DNA of 19,900 bases from Sphingobacteriaceae bacterium (lineage in GTDB: Bacteria > Bacteroidota > Bacteroidia > B-17B0 > Aurantibacillaceae). The notes below the pieces were generated by a model. The model was not told the origin of the DNA and ran no database searches. It saw only the letters and a list, made by a program, of their open reading frames with translations. The position numbers and the translations under genes are program-made. The stretch lies in NCBI GenBank assembly GCA_025360355.1, contig JANYCL010000408.1, positions 1 to 19,900 on the forward strand, in the 5' to 3' direction. The stretch's first letter is position 1, and every line of letters starts with the position of its first letter. Positions 1 to 6,421 of the stretch are shown here, piece after piece.

Positions 1-4
1 AATT

Positions 5-31
5 ATCCTTCGGCAAAAGCTCAGGATGACA
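5..31. repeat. Possible half of an intergenic palindromic repeat at the window edge
   Basis: The stretch has the CCTTCGRCA...AGCTCAGGATGACA character of short palindromic repeats found between genes in many bacteria. ATCCT (5-9) and AGGAT (23-27) can pair. Any partner half would lie to the left of the window, so this rests on recalled sequence character only. Confidence 0.3.
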
Positions 32-53
32 AGAAAATTATAATTTAATTATT

Positions 54-515
54 ATGAAAAAAATTACAGCAATAGTTGCTTTATTGTCGATGTTCGCATT
101 GGCAGGTAAAGCTCAGGAATCAGTTGTTCCTAATACTGATCCGAATGCGCCTGAAATTAAAGTTGAAAACGAAGTGTTAGATTTTGGCACTGTTGATTTT
201 GATGCTAACGGTGTTCGTGAATTTAAGTTCAAGAACATTGGTAAATCACCTTTAACAATTACAAGCGTTCAAGGTGAATGTGGTTGTACTTCAACTACAA
301 TTGATGGCAAACCGGGCTGGCCACAAGAACCAATTTTACCGGGTAAAGGTGGTGCTATTAAAGTGAAGTATGACACTAAACGTGTTGGTCGCTTTGATAA
401 GAACGTAACCATTACATCTAACAGTAAATTAGCAACTATTAAAGTTAAAATAAAAGGCGAAGTAAAAGCTGCTCCAACTAGTACAACTACACCTGATGCT
501 CCAAAACAACCTTAA
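54..515 (+). CDS. Exported DUF1573 domain protein
   Basis: A 153-residue protein with a clear signal peptide (MKKITAIVALLSMFALAGKA, cleavage near residue 20), so it should act in the periplasm or at the cell surface. Residues about 36-136 form one DUF1573 domain, an immunoglobulin-like beta fold common in Bacteroidota. It has the typical opening 'LDFGTVDFD', the 'FKNIGKSPLTI' strand, the signature CGC at residues 76-78 (GECGCT), and 'ILPGKGGAIKVKYDT'. The C-terminus is a short Pro/Thr-rich tail. The molecular role of the family is not known. Its stop overlaps the start of a second DUF1573 gene by 20 bases, and a terminator hairpin follows 20 bases after the stop. No TAnnTTTG promoter is visible in the 53 upstream bases, so the promoter may lie outside the window. 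The start is the ATG that begins the signal peptide. Confidence 0.9.
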   Translation: MKKITAIVALLSMFALAGKAQESVVPNTDPNAPEIKVENEVLDFGTVDFDANGVREFKFKNIGKSPLTITSVQGECGCTSTTIDGKPGWPQEPILPGKGGAIKVKYDTKRVGRFDKNVTITSNSKLATIKVKIKGEVKAAPTSTTTPDAPKQP

Positions 516-933
516 TATAAAATTATTTAAAAGAGATCCTTCCACCATTCGTGGAGGGATTTTTTATTTTATATCATTTTTAGTTCTTGTTTTATTTGGA
601 ACTACTCCCATTCTCCAAGCTCAGGCAAAAATAAAATTCACTGAAACAAAAAAAGATCTTGGCAAAGTAAAAAAAGGAGAAATTGTAAGTGCTGATTATG
701 AATTTAAAAATGAAGGTGATCAACCGCTTATCATTACAAATTTTGAAGTAGAATGTTCCTGCACTACTGTTGATTTCCCGAAACAACCCATCGCACCCGG
801 ACAAACAAATAAATTAACCGTAAAGTTTGATACCAAAAGCGCATACGACCGGCAAGACAGGAAAGTTGTTATTATCTCGAATGCGAAGAATTCCGCCTCT
901 GTAAGAATAAAATGTTTTGTTCAGAAGCCCTGA
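496..933 (+). CDS. Second exported DUF1573 domain protein, overlapping the first
   Basis: A 145-residue paralogue of the preceding gene. After a 20-residue N-terminal extension comes a hydrophobic signal segment (about 22-38) ending near 'LQAQA', then one DUF1573 domain (about 46-142) with the motif ECSCT (CSC at 87-89) and 'IAPGQTNKLTVKFDT'. The only ATG that precedes the signal peptide in frame is at 496, inside the upstream gene, giving a 20-base overlap. Reading from that ATG crosses a strong terminator hairpin (536-560) that would encode residues 14-22. Either most transcripts stop before this gene, or translation starts at a non-standard codon after the hairpin. The TGA stop forms the first bases of a long palindrome that separates it from the convergent methyltransferase gene. 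The domain call is firm and the start is uncertain. Confidence 0.8.
   Translation: MLQNNLNIKLFKRDPSTIRGGIFYFISFLVLVLFGTTPILQAQAKIKFTETKKDLGKVKKGEIVSADYEFKNEGDQPLIITNFEVECSCTTVDFPKQPIAPGQTNKLTVKFDTKSAYDRQDRKVVIISNAKNSASVRIKCFVQKP
536..567 (+). terminator. Intrinsic terminator inside the start of the second DUF1573 gene
   Basis: The ten-base arms 536-545 and 551-560 pair with one G-T wobble around the loop CATTC, and are followed by T561-T565 and more T-rich sequence. It lies 20 bases after the stop of the first DUF1573 gene, where that gene's terminator would be expected. It also lies inside the reading frame of the second gene. Confidence 0.8.
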
Positions 934-1021
934 ATCTACGAATACGAATTTTACGAAATTACGAATCTGGTTGCCTAGGCGGTTCGATTCGTAATTTCGT
1001 ACTGATTCGTATTCGTAGATT
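933..1021. repeat. Two-step perfect palindrome, TACGAAT family copy 1
   Basis: The outer arms are 17 bases and perfect (933-949 with 1005-1021, AATCTACGAATACGAAT). After a 2/3-base internal bulge, the inner arms are 16 bases and perfect (952-967 with 986-1001). The 18-base loop contains the palindrome GCCTAGGC. The hexamer TACGAA or a close variant recurs along each arm. It fills the whole space between the convergent DUF1573 and methyltransferase genes and starts on the last base of the DUF1573 stop codon. It could act as a two-way terminator, but it also resembles copy 2 at 4324-4419, which points to a dispersed repeat family. Confidence 0.85.
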
Positions 1022-1025
1022 ATTC

Positions 1026-1778
1026 TTATTGAAGTTGTCTAAAGAATTCGCTACAAATTATTGCTGTTGCCATTGCTGCATTCAATGATTCGGTTGCGCT
1101 ATTAGTAGCAGAAGGAATTGTTATGGGATGTGTAATGAATTTATAGTTCTTCTCATTAATACCATTTGATTCGTTGCCAATAATGATCAAGCCATTTTTC
1201 AATTCTGCTTTATAAATATTTTCACCTTCCAAAACAGCTCCGTATACAGGAATATCTTTTCTTGCTACTTCATACAGATCACAATAATGAACTTTTACTC
1301 TTAAAAAAGAACCCATTGCCGATTGAATGGTTTTAGGATTATAAATATCTGTACTTTGTTTAGAACAAAAAATCTCTTCCATTCCGTACCAATCCACCAA
1401 TCGTAAAATAGTTCCCAAATTTCCGGGATCACGAATGTCGTCTAAATAAAAAGTAAATTGTTTTGTAAGATCAGTTTCAGGAGTTGTATCTTCAAAATAA
1501 TGACAAACTGCCAAAGCATTATTTGGCTGCGACTGTGTGCTTATTTTTTTTAAGTCTTCTTCGCTGATCGTGATGTATTCAACTGTCGCGTTCAGCAAAA
1601 CATTCGAGTCTCCTTGTAAATAGTTTTCTGTAACAAATAACTGGTGAATAATTTCAGGATTAGTGCTAATAATTTCGTTAACCACCTTAATTCCTTCGGC
1701 AATAAACAGTTTTTCCTCGTCCCTAAATTTCTTAAGGTGTAAGCTTTTAACTTGTTTTATTTGATTCTTACTAATCAT
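1026..1778 (-). CDS. SpoU/TrmH-family RNA 2'-O-methyltransferase
   Basis: A 250-residue SPOUT-class enzyme that transfers a methyl group from S-adenosylmethionine to a ribose 2'-OH in tRNA or rRNA, acting in the cytoplasm. The N-terminal 100 residues look like the substrate-binding domain of RlmB-like enzymes ('KKFRDEEKLFIAEGIKVVNEI'). The catalytic trefoil-knot motifs follow in order: motif 1 DPGNLGTILR (117-126, containing the catalytic Arg), motif 2 NPKTIQSAMGSFLRV (147-161), IIGNESNGI (199-207), and motif 3 ITIPS..ESLNAAMAT (219-238). The length is normal for RlmB/TrmH relatives. The exact target nucleotide cannot be read from the sequence. It is divergent from the TamL-like gene (38-base gap) and convergent with the DUF1573 pair. 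Confidence 0.92.
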   Translation of the reverse strand: MISKNQIKQVKSLHLKKFRDEEKLFIAEGIKVVNEIISTNPEIIHQLFVTENYLQGDSNVLLNATVEYITISEEDLKKISTQSQPNNALAVCHYFEDTTPETDLTKQFTFYLDDIRDPGNLGTILRLVDWYGMEEIFCSKQSTDIYNPKTIQSAMGSFLRVKVHYCDLYEVARKDIPVYGAVLEGENIYKAELKNGLIIIGNESNGINEKNYKFITHPITIPSATNSATESLNAAMATAIICSEFFRQLQ

Positions 1779-1816
1779 AATTTAGTTAAATTCGTAGGGA
1801 ATAAAATTAACCATTA

Positions 1817-4324
1817 TTGAGCACTTATTTGCATAGACTTTCTAAAGGGCGTTTAGTTCGCGGAATGTTATGCATTAGTGTGTCATTTCTTCTTTTTTCA
1901 TGTAATACAACAAAACATCTCGGTCCGAACGAATATTTGGTGAGTTCCAATAAAATCATTGATCACCAAAAAAGTACTGTTACTAAAGACGAAGTGACAC
2001 CTTTCATCCGGCAAAAACCCAATCGCAAAATATTATTTCTTTTTCCTTTTAATCTTTGGTTATACAATCAGGTTGATAAAGATAAATTAGTAAGGCACAA
2101 AGAAAAGCGTGATGCAAAGTTCGACCGTATTAATGAAAAAAGAATTATTAAAAATAACGCCAAAAACGAAAAACGTTTAAAAAACGGGAAGCCACCAAAA
2201 GAACCGAAATTAAAAAGTAAAGATAAACCAACCTTCCGCGAAAGTGTATTGGAAGCCGGTGAAGCCCCCGTTATTTACGATTCAGCTATTGCGAAACAAA
2301 CATCTTTGCAGATAGCAAAATATCTATTTTCGAAAGGTTATTTTTATGCGAAAGTTCGCGATAGTGTTGCTTATACTAAGAAGAAAAAGAAAGCTCATGT
2401 TTCTTATCACCTTTATCCCGGCAAACAATATTTCATTAATAACATAAAATATTCTTTTACGGATGCGGAATTAGGTTATTATATTTTTGATGATACCATT
2501 CACAGCAAATTAAAACGCGGAGCACCATTTGATGCCGACATAATGCAAGCCGAAAGAGAAAGAATAACCGCTAACCTTCTTAACAACGGTTATTATTATT
2601 TTGAATCGGATTATATTTATTTTGATGTTGATTCGGGGGTCGCACCACAAAAAATAGATATTACGATCTGTGCCAAAAAATTTCCTGTCTTTGCCAATTC
2701 ACAAAAAGATTCGGTTTCGTATGTAAAACACCAGCGTTATTACGTGAATAATGTTTACATCATAACAGAAAACATGAAAGGGTCTTATAAGGATGAATAT
2801 TTTAAAGATTCTATTCATCACGAAGATCTGATTTTTTTACTCAATAAAAACATCCATTATAAGTATAATGTAATTTCAAGAAACATAGAATTTTTTAAAG
2901 GACAGGTATTTCAAAAAGTACTCGCCGAAAAAACTTACAAGCGTTTATTAAATCTTGGCGTTTTCAGAACCGTCCTTATACAATACGTAAAAAATCCACG
3001 CTATAACGACCAGTTAGATTGCTATATTGTTTGTCAGCCCCTAGTTAAACAAGCCATTAATATTGAAACTGAAGGTACCAACACTTCGGGTAACCTTGGT
3101 ATTGACGGAAGTATTTTATATCAGAATAAAAATTTATTACGCGGTGCTGAACTTTTAGAATTTAGAATAAATGGCGCTTTAATTGCACAAAAACAATTTA
3201 ACACCGTGCAAACAGATATTACTAAAGTTCAAAATACATTTAATACCATTCAGGTTGGACCATCCATAAAATTTTCAGTACCGCGTGCTGCTTTTCCTTT
3301 TTCGCTATTACCATTTAAAAAAGACGCTTTTCCGAGAACATACATTAACACATCTTTAAATTATCAATCAAGACCGGAGTTCAATAGAACAATTACGAAT
3401 ATTGATTATGGTTTTAGTTTCAGAAGTCATAAATCAAAAATTAAACACGATCTGATCCCATTCGAAGTTTACATGGTGAAGGCAAGATTACTTCCTTCTT
3501 TCCGTTCAGACCTTGTTTCGTTAAGTGATTTCTTTTTATTGAATTCTTTTCAGGATCACATTACCACACTCTCAAAATATTCTCTTACTTATAATGGGCA
3601 GCAGCAAAACAGCACAATAAATACATCAACTAAAGCCACTAATTACATTAAGGTCAACATTTCTTCTTCGGGAAATATTTTAAGAGGTTTGTTTGATGCA
3701 ACGAGTCAGAAAAAAGACACGATGGGACGTTATCTTATTTTAGGAATTCCATTTGCACAATTTTTAAAATTTGATTTTGATTACCGTCTTTACATTCCTG
3801 TTCGCAAACAAAGTCGGCTTGTATATCGCACCGCTTTGGGGATTGGCAAGCCGCTAAAAAATTTAAATGTTTTACCTTACGAGCAAAGTTATTTTGCCGG
3901 AGGTCCGAACAGCGTTAGAGCCTGGCGTGCGCGTACATTAGGTCCTGGAGGATATGAGCAGCCGAGTGATACAAAATCGAAATACGATAAGATCGGCGAT
4001 CTGTTGATCGAAGGAAATCTCGAATATCGTTTTCATATTTTCCGTTCGTTTCACGGGGCTTGGTTTGTAGATGCTGGAAATATTTGGTTATTGCATACTG
4101 ACCCTGCAAAACCACAAGGCACATTTGAATTTAAACGTTTTTATAAGGAGTTTGCTATTGGCAGTGGTTTTGGTGTACGTTGGGATCTAAGTTTTTTCGT
4201 ATTGCGTTTGGATCTGGCGGCCCCCATTGTTGATCCGGCTTATGCTGAAGGTAACAGATGGCAGTTTGATAAAAAACCATTGAAACGCACAACATTAAAT
4301 TTCGGAATTGGTTATCCTTTTTGA
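1817..4324 (+). CDS. TamL-like (lipid-anchored TamA/BamA superfamily) outer-membrane protein
   Basis: About 835 residues with a lipoprotein signal ending in a lipobox (LLFSC, Cys29). Periplasmic POTRA-like repeats follow (about 30-420), then a C-terminal Omp85/surface-antigen beta-barrel (about 420-835) ending in a terminal Phe. The barrel has the diagnostic loop GGPNSVRAW..R.LGPGG (695-712). The lipid anchor on a TamA-like protein matches the Bacteroidota TamL type, which is thought to work with TamB in outer-membrane assembly. No TamB gene is in the window. Residues about 90-138 form an unusually lysine-rich stretch just before GEAPV (148-152). The start is uncertain. TTG 1817 gives a proper basic n-region and TTG 1829 also would. 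The first in-frame ATG (1865) leaves only a short signal sequence without positive charges, so I favour a TTG. Confidence 0.88.
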   Translation: MSTYLHRLSKGRLVRGMLCISVSFLLFSCNTTKHLGPNEYLVSSNKIIDHQKSTVTKDEVTPFIRQKPNRKILFLFPFNLWLYNQVDKDKLVRHKEKRDAKFDRINEKRIIKNNAKNEKRLKNGKPPKEPKLKSKDKPTFRESVLEAGEAPVIYDSAIAKQTSLQIAKYLFSKGYFYAKVRDSVAYTKKKKKAHVSYHLYPGKQYFINNIKYSFTDAELGYYIFDDTIHSKLKRGAPFDADIMQAERERITANLLNNGYYYFESDYIYFDVDSGVAPQKIDITICAKKFPVFANSQKDSVSYVKHQRYYVNNVYIITENMKGSYKDEYFKDSIHHEDLIFLLNKNIHYKYNVISRNIEFFKGQVFQKVLAEKTYKRLLNLGVFRTVLIQYVKNPRYNDQLDCYIVCQPLVKQAINIETEGTNTSGNLGIDGSILYQNKNLLRGAELLEFRINGALIAQKQFNTVQTDITKVQNTFNTIQVGPSIKFSVPRAAFPFSLLPFKKDAFPRTYINTSLNYQSRPEFNRTITNIDYGFSFRSHKSKIKHDLIPFEVYMVKARLLPSFRSDLVSLSDFFLLNSFQDHITTLSKYSLTYNGQQQNSTINTSTKATNYIKVNISSSGNILRGLFDATSQKKDTMGRYLILGIPFAQFLKFDFDYRLYIPVRKQSRLVYRTALGIGKPLKNLNVLPYEQSYFAGGPNSVRAWRARTLGPGGYEQPSDTKSKYDKIGDLLIEGNLEYRFHIFRSFHGAWFVDAGNIWLLHTDPAKPQGTFEFKRFYKEFAIGSGFGVRWDLSFFVLRLDLAAPIVDPAYAEGNRWQFDKKPLKRTTLNFGIGYPF

Positions 4325-4419
4325 TCTACGAATACGAATCAATATGAATATACCAATCTAACCGCTAAAAATATGTTTATGCATACAGATTCGTATATTC
4401 GTACAATTAGTATTCGTAG
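4324..4419. repeat. Imperfect palindrome, TACGAAT family copy 2
   Basis: It begins ATCTACGAATACGAAT (4324-4339), identical to the outer arm of copy 1, again on the last base of the preceding stop codon. The outer arms 4326-4334 and 4411-4419 (CTACGAATA) pair perfectly. Inside them, GAATATAC-type sequence on the left (about 4351-4358) pairs with its complement on the right (about 4392-4399) with mismatches. The loop is AT-rich. It lies between two genes on the same strand, so a terminator role alone does not explain it. Confidence 0.75.
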
Positions 4420-4425
4420 TACATT

Positions 4426-5298
4426 ATGAAGGTCACCGGTTTTACAATAATACGAAACGCAATCAAGTACGATTATCCTGTAGTCGAAGCTATTACTTCT
4501 ATTCTTCCTGTTTGTGATGAATTTTTAGTGAGTGTTGGTAATTCGGAAGATGGTACTCTTGATCTGATCAAAAAAATAAATTCTCCCAAAATTAAAATAA
4601 TGGAAAGTGTTTGGGATGATAAATTACGTGAAGGCGGAAAATTATTATCCATTGAGACCAATAAAGCATTTGATGCCATAGATAAAAATTCCGATTGGTG
4701 TTTTTATATACAGAGCGACGAAGTAATTCACGAAAAATATTTAGATGCGATTAAAAAAGGAATGGTACAATATAAAGATGATAAAGCGGTAGATGGTTTG
4801 CTTTTTAATTACACACATTTTTACGGTAACTATAATTATGTTGGGAATTCGCGCAGCTGGTACCGTAACGAAATCCGTATCATAAAAAATAACAAAGATA
4901 TCCGCTCTTATAAAGATGCGCAGGGTTTTAGAAAGTCAGACAACAGCAAACTAAATGTAAAAGCAATTGATGCTTCTGTTTATCATTACGGTTGGGTAAA
5001 GCCGCCAAAAGCACAGCAAGCCAAGCAAGAAAATTTTCATAAAATGTGGCACGATGATGAATGGATGAAAAAGAACATTGCCGCCGTTGATGAATTTGAT
5101 TACAGTAAAATTGATAGTCTGGCTGAATTTAAAAGCACCCACCCTTCTGTTATGAAAGAACGAATTGCAAAATTGAATTGGGATTTTAAATATGATGCTT
5201 CAAAAATAAAACTAAGTTTAAAAAATAAATTCCTGAAATTAATTGAAACCACAACCGGATGGCGACCGGGCGAGTATAAAAATTATAAGATTTTGTAA
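4426..5298 (+). CDS. Family 2-like glycosyltransferase
   Basis: A 290-residue cytoplasmic GT-A-fold protein without a signal peptide or membrane segment. The N-terminal nucleotide-sugar-binding half shows 'GFTIIRNAIKYDYPVVEAITSILPVCDE' and 'VGNSEDGT' (38-44). The metal-binding DxD position is represented by YIQSDE (94-99). The C-terminal half carries VYHYGWVKPP (185-194), a motif I associate with cell-surface polysaccharide glycosyltransferases of this type. The donor and acceptor sugars cannot be told. It is separated from the TamL gene by palindrome copy 2 and ends 7 bases from the stop of the convergent cupin gene, with no terminator between them. The nearest promoter-like sequence, TATGTTTA at about 4371, does not match the consensus. 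Confidence 0.85.
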   Translation: MKVTGFTIIRNAIKYDYPVVEAITSILPVCDEFLVSVGNSEDGTLDLIKKINSPKIKIMESVWDDKLREGGKLLSIETNKAFDAIDKNSDWCFYIQSDEVIHEKYLDAIKKGMVQYKDDKAVDGLLFNYTHFYGNYNYVGNSRSWYRNEIRIIKNNKDIRSYKDAQGFRKSDNSKLNVKAIDASVYHYGWVKPPKAQQAKQENFHKMWHDDEWMKKNIAAVDEFDYSKIDSLAEFKSTHPSVMKERIAKLNWDFKYDASKIKLSLKNKFLKLIETTTGWRPGEYKNYKIL

Positions 5299-5305
5299 CA
5301 GGAGA

Positions 5306-6385
5306 TTAAACTGACGCTTTCGCTTTTTTACGAGCTTCCTGTTCTGCAATTTTCTTTTTTGCTTCTTCCAGTTTTTTAAATTCTTCTAAATGCAATTGAT
5401 TAATATCTTTTTTGTAAAGAGTATACGATTTCCAGATCGGAGGTTTGGTGGCAAAACAATCTAAAAACATATATAAAAAAGAAATCTTAAAGGAATACAA
5501 TGGTGAAAGCCATCTGTAACCTACCCCAATTGATTCTGTTTCATTTTTAACAGCGTGCCAATAAAATGGCGGGTTCCATAATACATCTCCGGGTTTTAAA
5601 TGCACAGAATAACCATCAATGTATTTATATAATTCGAAAGGATAACCAAAATCAGGTTCAAAAGGATTGAACGGTCCGGTTTCGCGTTTACCGGGTGCGC
5701 TTCTGTAAACATTACTAATAGGATGCGGATCTACAACGGGTGAATAATAATGCGAATACAAAACCCATTCTTTCTCGCCATATACTTGTACAAATAAATT
5801 TGATTGGTTTGCATTATGCAAAGCAGTGTAAGAACCTTTAGGTCCAATAAAAACCTGAAATGCATCGAACCAGCTTAAAGGATTTCTTCTTTCTTTTAAC
5901 CATTTGTAATCAAAATCTTCAATGCACTCCGGATGTCGTGCGAGCAATGGATAAAAACGATAATACTTACTTCCTCCGCCGTTAATGTTATCGATCACAT
6001 CAGCAAGTGTTGTTAATTCGTATGGATATCCCGGAATGGCCTGATCAACTAAAACAATTTCATCTTTGCCATACATCTCTTTAAAATAGTTGAGCGACCA
6101 TTTCTTTACACAGGGCCATTCTTTTGCTGCACCTTCTAAAACAACGGGGATTCCTTTTTTTACATAATGGCTCTTAAATTCTTTAAGACTTAGATCTTTC
6201 CGTCTCTCAATTGGCATTACGCGACCTTCACCAATTTTAGGCATGGTTTCGTTAAGATCTTTGTAATACGCGGTTCTATCTTTAAAAAATCTTTTCCTTC
6301 CCAAAAAATGATCCAGGATCTGCATCCATGTATACTTACGGCGCTGCGTTTTAGATAAAGTTTTTATGAAATCCCTGTGCTCCAT
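5306..6385 (-). CDS. Cupin_8/JmjC-like protein with HxA in place of HxD
   Basis: A 359-residue cytoplasmic protein. Residues about 60-300 match the cupin-like (Cupin_8/JmjC) family of Fe(II)/2-oxoglutarate oxygenases: 'KKGIPVVLEGAAKEWP' (77-91), 'SYTALHNANQSNLFVQVYGEKEW' (about 185-207), 'VHLKPGDVLWNPPFYWHAVKNE' (about 261-282). His190 and His277 occupy the two metal-binding His positions. The acidic ligand two residues after the first His is Ala192 here (H-N-A, not H-x-D). The protein may therefore not hydroxylate in the usual way. The same HxA/HxG change defines Fe/2OG halogenases in other families. The C-terminal 30 residues are a basic, Glu/Lys-rich helix. It is the last gene of a four-gene leftward operon, 36 bases after the membrane-protein gene. 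The fold call is good and the substrate is unknown. Confidence 0.82.
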   Translation of the reverse strand: MEHRDFIKTLSKTQRRKYTWMQILDHFLGRKRFFKDRTAYYKDLNETMPKIGEGRVMPIERRKDLSLKEFKSHYVKKGIPVVLEGAAKEWPCVKKWSLNYFKEMYGKDEIVLVDQAIPGYPYELTTLADVIDNINGGGSKYYRFYPLLARHPECIEDFDYKWLKERRNPLSWFDAFQVFIGPKGSYTALHNANQSNLFVQVYGEKEWVLYSHYYSPVVDPHPISNVYRSAPGKRETGPFNPFEPDFGYPFELYKYIDGYSVHLKPGDVLWNPPFYWHAVKNETESIGVGYRWLSPLYSFKISFLYMFLDCFATKPPIWKSYTLYKKDINQLHLEEFKKLEEAKKKIAEQEARKKAKASV

Positions 6386-6421
6386 ATAAAATTTTAATAA
6401 AGATATAAAATTTCATGAAAA

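Noticed and set aside
1779..1816. ATTCGTAG fragment as a third copy of the TACGAAT palindrome
   Set aside because: Only about eight bases match and there is no paired arm.
4371..4378. TATGTTTA as a promoter box for the glycosyltransferase gene
   Set aside because: It departs from TAnnTTTG at the last base and sits in the loop of the palindrome. It is not strong enough to call.
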